From Atlantibacter hermannii (GTDB lineage Bacteria > Pseudomonadota > Gammaproteobacteria > Enterobacterales > Enterobacteriaceae), in assembly GCA_900635495.1 (NCBI GenBank), contig LR134136.1, positions 372,001 through 436,000 on the forward strand: 64,000 nt of DNA, in the 5' to 3' direction. The notes below the pieces were generated by a model, which saw only the letters and a list, made by a program, of their open reading frames with translations, searched no databases and was not told the DNA's origin. Shown one piece after another: positions 1-9,315 of the stretch (the stretch's first letter is position 1; every line of letters begins with the position of its first letter). A program made the translations under genes and the position numbers.

Positions 1-294
1 ACGGGTAATGGCGCGCGTCACCGCGTAAACGGTATTACTCTGGGGCGTCAACGTCAGGGTGCCAGGTGATTTACTGGACCCGGTCGGCGTTAAGGCTTGC
101 TCCGTCAGGTTGAGGGACTCAAGGTAATTTTCAACGGCGCTGCGTTCTTCAGCCGTTAATTTACGCGAGGTTGCGCCCGCGACGACCGGCAGCAACGGCA
201 GCGATCGGCGCTGCCCCAGGCGCAACCTGTAGATTACCCCGGCAATAATCCCTAAAACCAGCACCGTCGCCAAAACCGTCAATAAGGTGCTCAT
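1..294 (-). CDS. igaA: IgaA/YrfF family inner-membrane protein, N-terminal part
   Basis: The ATG at 292-294 on the minus strand opens a reading frame that runs off the left edge, so about 98 N-terminal residues are present. They begin with a hydrophobic segment (about residues 4-23) followed by basic residues, then an RKLTAEERSAVENYLESL stretch that matches E. coli YrfF/Salmonella IgaA (about 711 aa in full). The family is a multi-spanning inner-membrane protein that restrains the Rcs envelope-stress phosphorelay. It is transcribed divergently from nudE, the usual arrangement. The family call rests on this N-terminal match and on synteny with nudE and mrcA. Confidence 0.9.
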   Translation of the reverse strand, partial: MSTLLTVLATVLVLGIIAGVIYRLRLGQRRSLPLLPVVAGATSRKLTAEERSAVENYLESLNLTEQALTPTGSSKSPGTLTLTPQSNTVYAVTRAITR

Positions 295-613
295 GCGTTC
301 CCCATAGCCAAAAATGTCTTCTTCCACATGCGAAGGCGAACTGTAACAAAAATTGTTGCCAGTGAGTATTTATCGACGACTGTAGCGCAAACGGCCCTTT
401 TTGCTGGGGCGACAGCGACGATTCAGAGTTGCAGTAAAAGATTCGCTGAATTATCAGCGAATTCTTATCAGGAATTCAAACTGAACGACATAACCCGTAC
501 GGTTCAAACGTTCCGAAAAATGACAAAAGTGTAAATAACAAACAATTAACATTGCTCAAACTGTGTTGGATATCGCACAATAATCTTATTCTCCCTATTT
601 CATTCTGCCTGCG
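295..613. other. igaA-nudE divergent intergenic region
   Basis: This stretch of about 319 bases separates the divergent starts of igaA and nudE. It is AT-rich close to nudE and must carry both promoters. I see no convincing gene in it; the small open frames lack family resemblance and a plausible ribosome-binding site. No clear named operator was recognised. Confidence 0.5.
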
Positions 614-1174
614 ATGAGTAAACCATTACAAAAACCCACTATTTTGCGCGTTGAAACCGTAGCCCGTTCGCGCCTGTTTAATGTCGAAACGGTAGATCTC
701 GAGTTCAGCAATGGCGTGCGTCGGGTTTACGAAAGGATGCGGCCCTCAACGCGAGAAGCGGTCATGATCGTGCCGATCATTGATGATTGCCTGGTGCTCA
801 TCCAGGAGTATGCAGTGGGGACGGAATCCTATGAGCTCGGTTTTTCAAAAGGATTAATCGATCCCGGTGAAACGGTGTTTGAGGCGGCAAATCGCGAACT
901 CAAAGAAGAAGTAGGCTTTGGCGCGCATCAACTCACCTTCCTGAAAAAACTGACCATGGCGCCTTCCTATTTTTCCAGCAAGATGAATATCGTGGTGGCG
1001 GAAAATCTCTACCCGGAATCGCTCCAGGGCGATGAGCCCGAGCCGCTTCCAAAAGTGCACTGGCCGCTGAAAGAGATGATGACGCTGTTAGAGGAACCCG
1101 ATTTCAACGAGGCGCGTAACGTCAGCGCCCTGTTCCTGGTGCGCGAGTGGCTGCGCGCGCAAGGCCGCATCTAA
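614..1174 (+). CDS. nudE: ADP compounds hydrolase NudE (Nudix)
   Basis: The 186-residue protein has the same length as E. coli NudE and matches it along its whole length. NudE is a cytosolic Nudix hydrolase that cleaves ADP-ribose, Ap3A and NADH to nucleoside monophosphate products. The Nudix box lies at about residues 80-102: a GLIDPGE segment followed by REL and EEVGF, with all catalytic glutamates present. The gene stands alone, divergent from igaA and convergent with mrcA. A strong hairpin terminator follows at 1190-1220. Confidence 0.95.
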   Translation: MSKPLQKPTILRVETVARSRLFNVETVDLEFSNGVRRVYERMRPSTREAVMIVPIIDDCLVLIQEYAVGTESYELGFSKGLIDPGETVFEAANRELKEEVGFGAHQLTFLKKLTMAPSYFSSKMNIVVAENLYPESLQGDEPEPLPKVHWPLKEMMTLLEEPDFNEARNVSALFLVREWLRAQGRI

Positions 1175-1187
1175 TCACGCAGAACAA

Positions 1188-1220
1188 ATAAATAAGGCCC
1201 CAAACGGGGCCTTATTTTTT
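1188..1220. terminator. Bidirectional terminator between nudE and mrcA
   Basis: A GC-rich stem, AATAAGGCCCC pairing with GGGGCCTTATT around a four-base loop, is followed by a T run on the plus strand and preceded by an A-rich run. It lies between the convergent stops of nudE (1174) and mrcA (1232) and could serve both. Confidence 0.85.
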
Positions 1221-1231
1221 AGTGTGATCTC

Positions 1232-3784
1232 TTAGAATAGCTCGTGGACTTCACCGTTATCGATAAGGGTGGTGCCCACTTCATGCACCGCATGCTGCGT
1301 TGGCTGCGTCCCTTCGATGAAATACTCTTCGCGACTGTTCCCGCCGTTAGCCAACTGCCCGGTGCTGCGATCGATATTGACGCTCACAATTCCCGGTGGC
1401 GGCGTTAACGGCTCTTCCGGCACGCCTTCAAGGATGGCTTTCATAAACGCGTCCCAGGCGGGCTGCGCACTTTTCGCGCCCCCTTCATAACCTGAAATCT
1501 GATCCTTGATCGCGCCGGAGGCGGTCGTGCGGCCTAAGTCGCGACGGTGATCGTCAAAGCCAATCCATACGGAGGTGACCACGCCCGGGCCGTAACCCGA
1601 GAACCAGGCATCTTTAGAGCTGTTGGTCGTCCCGGTTTTACCGCCGATATCCTTACGCTGCAAATCGCGCCCGGCGCGCCAGCCGGTGCCCTGCCAGCCT
1701 GGCTCGCCAAATACGTTAGAGTTCAGCGCGCTTTTCATCAGGAAGGCCAGCGGCGTACTAATCACGTGCGGCGCGTACTCCTGAGGCTGGCTCCGGGCGA
1801 CTAATGCGCGGTTAACCTGTTCCAGTTGCGGCATCGGCACCGCGGCGTTTTGCTGTTCCTGAGAAACGGCGACGTCTTCTACGTTGCTGTTGTCGAGCAC
1901 GTTAGACTTCGGCGTCTCGCCGTAAATAACCGGCAGGTCGCATTCCGGGCATGCCACTTTAGGCCGGGCTTCGAAAATGCTGTCGCCCTGTTCATTCTCA
2001 ATCTTGGTGATGAAATAGGGATCGACCAGGAAGCCGCCGTTGGCCATCACCGCGTAGCCGCGTGCCACCTGCATTGGCGTAAACGAGGCGGAACCCAGCG
2101 CCAGTGATTCGGTATGAACAATATTTTGCGCCGGGAAACCGAAGCGTTGCAGATATTCCGCTGCGTAATCCACGCCCATCGCGCGCATCGCCCGCACCAT
2201 CACCACGTTTTTAGACTGCCCTAAGCCCTGACGCAGACGGATCGGCCCGGCATATTCCGCCGGGGAGTTTTTTGGACGCCAGTCGGAACCCGCGCCGGCA
2301 TCCCAGCGGGAAATCGGCACATCGTTCAGGATACTTGCGAGGGTTAACCCCTTATCCATTGCGGCGGTGTACAGGAACGGCTTGATGTTTGAACCAACCT
2401 GGCGCAGCGCCTGCGTCGCACGGTTAAACTTACTCTGGTTAAAGTCGAAGCCGCCAACCAGCGCAAGGACTGCGCCGTCACGCGGGTTAAGCGAAACCAG
2501 TGCGGAGTTGACGTCCGGCACCTGTGCCAGCCACCAGCTCTCATCAACCTGACGCACCCAAATTTGCTGGCCAGCTTGCAGCACATCGGTTACCCGACGC
2601 GGAGTCGGCCCCTGAGCAGTATCGGAGCGGTAAGGACGGGCCCAACGAACGCCCGCCATTTTTAAGGAGACACTGGAGCCATCGGCCAGCAGGGCGGTGG
2701 CTTCTTCGGCATTCGCCTGAGTCACCACAGCCGCGCGTAACGGGCCATAGCCGGGCAGGCCTTTCAGCGTCTCAATAATTTTCTTCTCATCCCAGGCCGC
2801 TTCGCCCACTTTCCACAGCACATTGGCAGGGCCGCGATAGCCGTGGCGCATATCGTAGGCAAGCACGTTATCGCGTACCGCCTGCTGCGCCGCTTGCTGA
2901 TCTTTGCGCTTAACCGTGGTGTAGACCTTATAACCATCTTCGTACGCTTTCTCACCGTAACGGCTGACCATCTCCTGGCGCACCAGTTCGGCAAGATAAG
3001 GCGATGAAAAGGCGATTTCCGGGGCGTGATAGTTGGCGTCGATGGTTTCATTACGCGCCGTTTCGTACTGTTGCTGCGTGATGTAGCCTTCGTTCAGCAT
3101 GCGTGACAGCACCACATTGCGGCGTGCCGTCGCCCGATCCAGCGAATAAAGCGGGTTATAGGTTGACGGTGCTTTCGGCAAACCGGCGATTACCGCGATT
3201 TCACTCAATGTAAGTTGATCAACGGTTTTGCCGAAATACACCTGCGCGGCGGCGCCGACGCCATAGGCGCGGTAACCCAGGTAAATTTTGTTGAGATACA
3301 GCTCGAGAATTTCGTCTTTACTGAGCAGTTGCTCAATGCGAATCGCGAGGAAAACCTCTTTGATTTTTCGCATCAGTTTACGCTCGGGACTCAGAAAGAA
3401 GTTACGCGCCAGCTGCTGCGTAATGGTACTGGCCCCCTGGGACGCATGACCGGAGAACAGCGCCACGCTGGTGGCACGGAATATCCCGACCGGGTCGACG
3501 CCGTGATGCTCATAAAAGCGGCTGTCTTCCGTTGCGATAATCGCTTTGACTAATTCAGGTGGGATTTGATTGAGCGTTAACGGAATGCGGCGTTTTTCGC
3601 CGAACTGCGCAATAAGTTCATTATCCGCACTGTAGACCTGCATCGGGATCTGCAACCGCACATCTTTTAGCGTCGCAACATCAGGCAGCTGCGGCTCAAC
3701 ATATTTGTACAGCCCGTAGATCGAGCCTGCTCCCAGCAGAATGCAACACACTGCAAGGATGAATAAATACTTTACGAACTTCAC
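1232..3784 (-). CDS. mrcA: Penicillin-binding protein 1A
   Basis: This is the bifunctional class A penicillin-binding protein, which polymerises glycan strands and cross-links peptides in the periplasm. From the GTG at 3784 the product is 850 residues, the E. coli length, beginning VKFVKYLF. A longer frame opens at a TTG at 3808 but only adds residues absent from E. coli. The order is an N-terminal membrane anchor (residues about 3-25), a glycosyltransferase domain with the EDSRFYEHHG motif near 94, then the transpeptidase domain with SNIK (Ser about 465) and KTGTT (about 715). It is divergent from hofM, the usual context. Confidence 0.96.
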   Translation of the reverse strand: MKFVKYLFILAVCCILLGAGSIYGLYKYVEPQLPDVATLKDVRLQIPMQVYSADNELIAQFGEKRRIPLTLNQIPPELVKAIIATEDSRFYEHHGVDPVGIFRATSVALFSGHASQGASTITQQLARNFFLSPERKLMRKIKEVFLAIRIEQLLSKDEILELYLNKIYLGYRAYGVGAAAQVYFGKTVDQLTLSEIAVIAGLPKAPSTYNPLYSLDRATARRNVVLSRMLNEGYITQQQYETARNETIDANYHAPEIAFSSPYLAELVRQEMVSRYGEKAYEDGYKVYTTVKRKDQQAAQQAVRDNVLAYDMRHGYRGPANVLWKVGEAAWDEKKIIETLKGLPGYGPLRAAVVTQANAEEATALLADGSSVSLKMAGVRWARPYRSDTAQGPTPRRVTDVLQAGQQIWVRQVDESWWLAQVPDVNSALVSLNPRDGAVLALVGGFDFNQSKFNRATQALRQVGSNIKPFLYTAAMDKGLTLASILNDVPISRWDAGAGSDWRPKNSPAEYAGPIRLRQGLGQSKNVVMVRAMRAMGVDYAAEYLQRFGFPAQNIVHTESLALGSASFTPMQVARGYAVMANGGFLVDPYFITKIENEQGDSIFEARPKVACPECDLPVIYGETPKSNVLDNSNVEDVAVSQEQQNAAVPMPQLEQVNRALVARSQPQEYAPHVISTPLAFLMKSALNSNVFGEPGWQGTGWRAGRDLQRKDIGGKTGTTNSSKDAWFSGYGPGVVTSVWIGFDDHRRDLGRTTASGAIKDQISGYEGGAKSAQPAWDAFMKAILEGVPEEPLTPPPGIVSVNIDRSTGQLANGGNSREEYFIEGTQPTQHAVHEVGTTLIDNGEVHELF

Positions 3785-3902
3785 CGAGGATTTCTCACCA
3801 GATTTCAATTGGGCAGTTTATAAACAACAGCCTGGTAGTATAAAGGCAAGCCAGAAGCATTGATATGTCCTTTTCATTAACAGGGCCTGCAAGGAGTGCA
3901 CT

Positions 3903-4691
3903 ATGGTCAGTCGCGTATGGAATACCGGGCTTCATCTTCAACAGGATGGCGTAAGAGCGGTGGCGTTGCAGCGCCGTCGGGAAGGGTGGCAGCTCAACAA
4001 ATGGTGGTACTTTCCCTTCGCAGATGTGAAGGAGCGCAGTGGGCCTCTCGCTGATAACGCAGCGTTGCTTAACGCGTTGCAGGCGCTGCGCGCCGAACTG
4101 CCTTCGCACCATCATTTGCGTATCGCCTTTCCCGCCCGGCGGACGCTGGTCCGCACGCTGCCGCTGCCCTCCCGGCTGAGTGAGTCAGAATGCCAGGCGT
4201 ATGTCACGGCCAGCAACGCTAAAGCGCTGCAAATGCCGCCTGGCAGCCTGCTATCCGATTACTGCCCTGATGCCGCACAAACCACGCTTTCTGTTACCGC
4301 CGCCCACCGCCAGGAAGTGGATGATGTGACGGCGCTGATGGCGCGTGCCGGGTTTACACACTATGCCTTAACCCCTGACGCCTGTGCGCTAACCAGCTTT
4401 TTCCCCTTCGCCGCCCCGCAGGTTCAGGGTATTGCCGCTCACGATGGCGAGCAGTGGCTTTGGGCCACGCGCGATCGCTGGGGATGCCAGGCTCAGGGCG
4501 GAATGGATGTCCTGAGTGAAACACTTTCTCTGACACCGTCTCAGTGGCTGTGTTGTGGCGAATCCCCGGAGCAGGATTACCCCGTCTGCCATCCCTGGCG
4601 ATGGCTCACATGGCAACATCCGCCGAAGGCGCCGGATGAGTGGCGCTTCGCGGTCGCACTGGGGCTGGCGCTAGGGAGCTACGCATCGTGA
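3903..4691 (+). CDS. hofM: HofM, PilM-like pilus/DNA-uptake assembly protein
   Basis: The 262-residue product is the first gene of the hofMNOPQ set. It resembles E. coli HofM (about 259 aa), an actin-fold PilM-type cytoplasmic component of type IV pilus-like machinery that E. coli uses for growth on DNA as a nutrient. AAGGAG lies just upstream of the ATG. The stop overlaps the hofN start as GTGA. Sequence conservation in hof genes is low, so position and length weigh heavily in the call. Confidence 0.85.
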   Translation: MVSRVWNTGLHLQQDGVRAVALQRRREGWQLNKWWYFPFADVKERSGPLADNAALLNALQALRAELPSHHHLRIAFPARRTLVRTLPLPSRLSESECQAYVTASNAKALQMPPGSLLSDYCPDAAQTTLSVTAAHRQEVDDVTALMARAGFTHYALTPDACALTSFFPFAAPQVQGIAAHDGEQWLWATRDRWGCQAQGGMDVLSETLSLTPSQWLCCGESPEQDYPVCHPWRWLTWQHPPKAPDEWRFAVALGLALGSYAS

Positions 4692-5236
4692 GTCGGTTAA
4701 TCAATCTCCTGCCCTGGCGTGCGCAACGGATAAAGCGGCGGGCGTTGCTCTGGACCGCGCTGTTCTCGGTGGGCCTTGCCGGTATTGCGCTGGGCAGCGG
4801 TGCCTGGCGCTGGTCTATCCACCAACACATCGTTCAGGTTCGGGCAATGCCGCCGTCTGCACAGCAGTTACAGGCGCAACGTGACCACACTGTTCGCCTG
4901 CGTAAGCGCCTTGAGACCCTCACCGCTTTGCACCAACAGCGTCTCTCCACGCTTCGCCACCAGCAACGTCTGCGGGATTGGGCGCAACGGCTGGCGCAAC
5001 TTGCGACGCAATTGCCGGATGCGGTCTGGCTTAGCGCGCTGCGTTTCGACGCGGATCAACTGGAGATAACCGGCAAATCATTAACGATGCAGGCGTCTGG
5101 CGAGTGGGCTGGCGTGATTAAAACACTGCCTGGGATTCGCGACGTTCAGCAGGGCGCAACCGAGCGAGATACGGACGCCGCATGGCGTTTCCGTTGGGTA
5201 CTGGCGGTGGAGCATGATGATGCGCAGACCCGTTGA
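4688..5236 (+). CDS. hofN: HofN, PilN-like assembly protein
   Basis: The likely start is the GTG at 4688, which overlaps the hofM stop by four bases and gives 182 residues, close to E. coli HofN (179). The N-terminus has the INLLPWR motif typical of PilN/GspL-like proteins, then one membrane segment (about residues 18-38) and a coiled-coil-prone region rich in Leu, Gln and Arg. A longer frame from 4640 lies inside hofM and is unlikely. It should form an inner-membrane subcomplex with HofM and HofO. Confidence 0.83.
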   Translation: MSRLINLLPWRAQRIKRRALLWTALFSVGLAGIALGSGAWRWSIHQHIVQVRAMPPSAQQLQAQRDHTVRLRKRLETLTALHQQRLSTLRHQQRLRDWAQRLAQLATQLPDAVWLSALRFDADQLEITGKSLTMQASGEWAGVIKTLPGIRDVQQGATERDTDAAWRFRWVLAVEHDDAQTR

Positions 5237-5696
5237 ACAATGGCTTACCGCCGGGGCGTGGCACCGTATCGTGAGCTGGATTGTCGTCATGCTGCTGTTA
5301 ACCATCCTGTGCTGGGCGCTGATGATACGCCCGGCCCACCGCACGCTTGAGCAATGGCGGACTGAGCGCGCCGCAACGCTACACGCGCTGGAACAGGAAC
5401 AACACAAAGCGCGGGAGCTGGAGATTCAGATCGCGGCGGCGCAGCGCAATTTGCCTGCGCTGGAGGTGCACACCTTATCTGCCGCATCGGTGAGTGCTCT
5501 CCCCGGTGTTACGTTGATGACATGGCAGCCCCAGGGAAAGCGCGCCAGTCTGGCTGTGCGGGGCCAGTGGCAGCCGCTCCTGAATCTCTTTACGGCGCTG
5601 GCTGACACGGATGCCAGATTAACAGGATTCTCTTTCTCCCCTGGCGAAGACGCGCTGATGCTTACCCTGCAACTGGAGATTGACCATGAAAGTTAG
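5214..5696 (+). CDS. hofO: HofO, PilO-like assembly protein
   Basis: The protein has up to 160 residues, with one N-terminal membrane segment (about 20-42), a helical linker and a small C-terminal domain, the PilO layout. Three ATG codons follow one another at 5214, 5217 and 5220. A GGAG at 5209-5212 is best spaced for the third, so the true product is probably two residues shorter. The gene overlaps the end of hofN and the start of hofP, indicating translational coupling. Divergence from E. coli HofO is high; the call is mainly by order and topology. Confidence 0.78.
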   Translation: MMMRRPVEQWLTAGAWHRIVSWIVVMLLLTILCWALMIRPAHRTLEQWRTERAATLHALEQEQHKARELEIQIAAAQRNLPALEVHTLSAASVSALPGVTLMTWQPQGKRASLAVRGQWQPLLNLFTALADTDARLTGFSFSPGEDALMLTLQLEIDHES

Positions 5697-6075
5697 CGGC
5701 GCGGCACTGGCGTTGCTGTGCTGCCTGGCCGCTGAGGCCGCCCCTCGCGATCCGTTTCAGGCTCCGGTGGAACGTTGCCCGCAGGTGCAATGGGACAAAT
5801 GGCGCTATCACGGCATGGTGGGCGGCGGCGCGGCAATAAAAGCCATTATCGAAACGCCGGAAGGAAAATGGCTTCGGGTCAGCCCGGGCCAGTGGTTAAC
5901 GGCGGCGCTGCGGGTGCAGACCGTCGCCGTGGACGAAATTGTGATAGCCACGCCGCCCGCCTGCGGGGAAGGCCAGCTTCACTGGCGATTAAAGGAAAAG
6001 TTTCATGATATGGATGTTCAGATTCATCGGGCTGTTGCTCCCGTTAACCGCCCTGGCCGCAGAGCCGGTCAGTAA
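5686..6075 (+). CDS. hofP: HofP, PilP-like accessory protein
   Basis: The ATG at 5686 is preceded by GGAG at good spacing and gives 129 residues; a TTG at 5680 would add only two. An N-terminal hydrophobic signal-like segment ends near AAEAAPRDPF, and RDPF is shared with E. coli HofP. The downstream part (WRYHGMVGGG) resembles PilP-type periplasmic domains that contact the secretin. The start overlaps the hofO stop by 11 bases. Confidence 0.78.
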   Translation: MKVSGAALALLCCLAAEAAPRDPFQAPVERCPQVQWDKWRYHGMVGGGAAIKAIIETPEGKWLRVSPGQWLTAALRVQTVAVDEIVIATPPACGEGQLHWRLKEKFHDMDVQIHRAVAPVNRPGRRAGQ

Positions 6076-7261
6076 AATCTCGCTGGTCGTGGATGAGGTG
6101 CCCGTGCGACAGGTGTTACAGGCGCTGGCGGAAACAGAAAAGCAGAATGTGATTGTCGCCCCGGAGGTAGAGGGCAATGTGACGCTGCATCTGGTAGACG
6201 TACCCTGGCAAACGGCGTTTCAGACCGTCATGGATACCAGTCAGCTTCACTGGCGCAAAGAAGGCGGCATTCTGCGCGTTTACCCGGCACAGTGGCGCAA
6301 ACGCCAGCAACAGGAACAGGAGGAAGCCCGGGTACAGCGGCTCAGTAACCAACCGCTCACCACCCAAACGATCATGCTGCGTTATGCCGATGCGTCCGAG
6401 CTCGCCACACTGATGACGGGGCAGGGTGATAAAATTCTTGGGCCGAAAGGCAGCGTTATTGCGGATAAACGCACCAACCGCTTGCTTGTCAGCGATAACA
6501 ACGCCTCGTTAAAGCGGATTGAAAGCTGGATCGCCACAATGGATGTCCCGGTGGGGCAGGTGGAGCTGTCTGCGCATATCGTCACCATTAACCAAACCAG
6601 TTTGCGTGAACTGGGCGTTAAATGGAGTACCGGCGAAGGCGAAGGAAAAGTTCGGCGCTATCGGCCTGATTCGGTTTCCATTGACCTGCCTGTACCGGAC
6701 GCGTCCACGCGCATTGGATTCAATATCGGGCGGATTAACGGCAATATGCTCGATCTGGAACTTTCCGCGCTGGAGCGGAAACACAAACTGGAAATCATCG
6801 CCAGTCCACGTCTTTTGGCCTCGCATCAACAGCCAGCGAGCATTAAACAGGGCAGTGAAATTCCCTATCAGGTCTCCAGCGGCGAAAGCGGCGCGACGTC
6901 AATTGAGTTTAAAGAGGCCGTATTAGGAATGGAGGTCACGCCGACCATTCAGCCTTATGGCCGAATAAAAATGAAATTGCGCATTAGCCAAAATATGCCG
7001 GGACAAATCCTTAAGCAATCTGATGGCGAAGTCATGGCAATCGATAAGCAGGAAATCGAAACGCAGGTGGAAATAAAAGATGGCGAAACCATTGCGCTGG
7101 GCGGGATCTTTCAACAAAAACGCAAAGGCGGTAAAGATAGCGTGCCGGTGTTAGGCGATATTCCCCTGCTCGGCGGTCTGTTTCGCTATGACGGCAAAGA
7201 TGATGAGCGCCGGGAATTGGTGGTATTTATCACCCCGCGTCTGATCGCGCCGAAACCTTAG
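6005..7261 (+). CDS. hofQ: HofQ, outer-membrane secretin for DNA uptake
   Basis: The 418-residue protein (E. coli HofQ 412) is the outer-membrane secretin pore of the hof set, a PilQ/ComE relative. It carries a signal peptide (about 1-20, ending LAAEP), N-terminal secretin modules with EVPVRQVLQALAE, and a C-terminal secretin domain with VPVLGDIPLLGGLFR and a final LVVFITPRLI strand. The start overlaps the end of hofP. Natural transformation has not been shown for most enterics; the family role is uptake of DNA as a carbon source. Confidence 0.92.
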   Translation: MIWMFRFIGLLLPLTALAAEPVSKISLVVDEVPVRQVLQALAETEKQNVIVAPEVEGNVTLHLVDVPWQTAFQTVMDTSQLHWRKEGGILRVYPAQWRKRQQQEQEEARVQRLSNQPLTTQTIMLRYADASELATLMTGQGDKILGPKGSVIADKRTNRLLVSDNNASLKRIESWIATMDVPVGQVELSAHIVTINQTSLRELGVKWSTGEGEGKVRRYRPDSVSIDLPVPDASTRIGFNIGRINGNMLDLELSALERKHKLEIIASPRLLASHQQPASIKQGSEIPYQVSSGESGATSIEFKEAVLGMEVTPTIQPYGRIKMKLRISQNMPGQILKQSDGEVMAIDKQEIETQVEIKDGETIALGGIFQQKRKGGKDSVPVLGDIPLLGGLFRYDGKDDERRELVVFITPRLIAPKP

Positions 7262-7560
7262 CCTGGTTTGTCGCCGTTTTAATGTTTTTATTTGGTCGGG
7301 CGTTTGACGTCAGACGCGAATTAGCATACAAGGAGTACCGATTTGAGTGTCAGTCCAGTTCGGTACTCCCGATGGCGTTTTTCCCTCCAGCTCTTCGGGC
7401 GCGGTAATTTATTCGGTTGCCAAACCACCTTGAGTGTTGAGATAATTTTTGGTCTGACTCTCGCACTATCGCATAAAGAGGTTTCAGTTCATTATCCGTC
7501 ACGCAAACATGTAGCGCAGCGGGTTTACCATCAACGAATTGTCTTAGTAGTACCAAAAAA
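7262..7560. other. hofQ-aroK intergenic region with a 10-bp inverted repeat
   Basis: These 299 bases separate hofQ from aroK and should hold the aroK promoter. They contain a perfect 10-bp inverted repeat, GGAGTACCGA at 7332-7341 and TCGGTACTCC at 7360-7369, with an 18-base spacer. A 96-codon frame starting at 7343 runs into aroK out of frame; it shows no family resemblance and I do not call it a gene. Confidence 0.5.
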
Positions 7561-8082
7561 ATGGCAGAGAAACGCAATATCTTTCTGGTTGGGCCGATGG
7601 GTGCTGGCAAAAGCACGATTGGGCGTCAGTTAGCTCAGCAGCTCAATATGGAATTTTACGATTCTGATCAAGAGATTGAGAAACGAACCGGCGCTGACGT
7701 AGGTTGGGTCTTCGACGTAGAAGGCGAAGAAGGGTTCCGTGACAGAGAAGAAAAAGTAATTAACGAACTCACCGAGAAGCAGGGCATCGTGCTGGCTACC
7801 GGCGGCGGCTCTGTGAAATCTCGCGAAACGCGTAACCGTCTCTCCGCTCGCGGCGTGGTGGTCTATCTCGAAACCACTATTGAAAAACAACTGGCTCGCA
7901 CTCAACGCGATAAGAAGCGCCCTTTGCTGCAGGTTGAAACCCCGCCTCGCGAAGTTCTGGAAGCGCTGGCCGGTGAACGCAATCCGCTGTATGAAGAGAT
8001 TGCCGATGTAACCATTCGCACTGACGATCAAAGCGCGAAAGTTGTGGCAAACCAGATTATTCATATGCTGGAAAACAACTGA
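7561..8082 (+). CDS. aroK: Shikimate kinase I
   Basis: The 173-residue protein equals E. coli AroK in length and is nearly identical. It phosphorylates shikimate at the 3-hydroxyl with ATP in aromatic amino-acid synthesis. The Walker A loop GPMGAGKST lies at about residues 11-19, the shikimate-binding GGG at about 80, and the lid Arg region RDKKRPLL near 115-123. It is followed by aroB after 56 bases, the conserved aroKB-damX-dam order. Confidence 0.97.
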   Translation: MAEKRNIFLVGPMGAGKSTIGRQLAQQLNMEFYDSDQEIEKRTGADVGWVFDVEGEEGFRDREEKVINELTEKQGIVLATGGGSVKSRETRNRLSARGVVVYLETTIEKQLARTQRDKKRPLLQVETPPREVLEALAGERNPLYEEIADVTIRTDDQSAKVVANQIIHMLENN

Positions 8083-8138
8083 TTCTGGCTAAATAAACAC
8101 TCGCCCGCGGGTACAAGCAACAGAAGGTGTTGAGCGTC

Positions 8139-9227
8139 ATGGAGCAGTTAACAGTCACTCTCGGGGAACGCAGTTACCCTATCACCATCGCTGCCGGCTT
8201 ATTCAATGAGCCGGCTTCCTTTTGGCCTTTGCGCGCGGGTGACCAGACGATGTTGGTCACAAATGAAACCCTGGCCCCGTTGTACCTGGATAAGGTTCGC
8301 CGGGTGCTGGAGCAGGCGGGCGTTAACGTAGATCAGGTGATTCTCCCTGACGGCGAACAACATAAAAGCCTGGCCGTGCTGGAAACCGTCTTTAGTGCGT
8401 TATTGCAAAAACCTCATGGTCGGGATACCACGCTTGTCGCGCTTGGCGGCGGCGTGATTGGCGATCTCACCGGTTTCGCCGCAGCCTGTTATCAGCGCGG
8501 CGTACGCTTTATTCAGGTGCCGACCACTTTGCTTTCCCAGGTCGACTCCTCTGTCGGCGGTAAAACCGCCGTCAACCATCCTCTCGGCAAAAACATGATC
8601 GGCGCGTTTTATCAGCCCGCGTCTGTGGTCGTCGATTTGGATTGTTTACAAACCCTTCCTCCTCGCGAGCTCTCTTCCGGGCTGGCCGAAGTCATCAAAT
8701 ACGGCATTATTCTTGATGGCGCATTCTTCGACTGGCTGGAAGCGAACCTGGACGCGGTCATGGCGCTTGATACCACCGCGATGGCGTACTGTATTCGCCG
8801 TTGCTGTGAGCTGAAAGCAGAAGTTGTGGCGGCGGACGAGCGCGAAAGCGGCTTACGTGCTTTACTCAACTTGGGCCATACCTTTGGGCATGCCATTGAA
8901 GCGGAAATGGGCTACGGCAACTGGCTGCATGGCGAAGCTGTGGCGGCCGGCATGGTGATGGCGGCGCGTACCGCGCAGCGTCTGGGCCAGTTTCATGAAG
9001 ATGAGATCCAGCGCATTATCACGTTGCTCAAACGCGCAGGGCTGCCGGTAAACGGCCCGCAAAGCATGGCGCCTGCCGCTTATTTGCCGCATATGATGCG
9101 GGATAAAAAAGTGTTGGCTGGCGAACTCCGCCTGGTGCTTCCACTGGCGATAGGCAAAAGTGAAGTACGCGGCGGCGTGTCGCATGACCTGGTACTCAGT
9201 GCGATTGCGGATTGTTGGCAAGCGTAA
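8139..9227 (+). CDS. aroB: 3-dehydroquinate synthase
   Basis: The ATG at 8139 gives 362 residues, the E. coli length, beginning MEQLTVTLGERSYPI; a TTG at 8127 would add four. AroB is the NAD- and metal-dependent enzyme that converts DAHP to 3-dehydroquinate, step two of the shikimate pathway. The GGGVIGDLTGFAA nucleotide loop, the VDSSVGGKTAVN segment and the metal-binding LGHTFGHAIE and LHGEAVAAGM motifs are all intact. Confidence 0.97.
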   Translation: MEQLTVTLGERSYPITIAAGLFNEPASFWPLRAGDQTMLVTNETLAPLYLDKVRRVLEQAGVNVDQVILPDGEQHKSLAVLETVFSALLQKPHGRDTTLVALGGGVIGDLTGFAAACYQRGVRFIQVPTTLLSQVDSSVGGKTAVNHPLGKNMIGAFYQPASVVVDLDCLQTLPPRELSSGLAEVIKYGIILDGAFFDWLEANLDAVMALDTTAMAYCIRRCCELKAEVVAADERESGLRALLNLGHTFGHAIEAEMGYGNWLHGEAVAAGMVMAARTAQRLGQFHEDEIQRIITLLKRAGLPVNGPQSMAPAAYLPHMMRDKKVLAGELRLVLPLAIGKSEVRGGVSHDLVLSAIADCWQA

Positions 9228-9315
9228 CTATTAAAAAGGTGTTTCGCCGTCAGGCGATGTTTAATTCAGGTGATGTGCCAGTTGTACTGACATAAGCCTT
9301 TTAGTGGGGTGTGAA

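Noticed and set aside
328..534. 68-codon frame in the igaA-nudE gap
   Set aside because: No recognisable family, poor start context and AT-rich promoter-like composition.
7343..7633. 96-codon frame upstream of and overlapping aroK
   Set aside because: Out of frame with aroK, no family resemblance, and no good ribosome-binding site.
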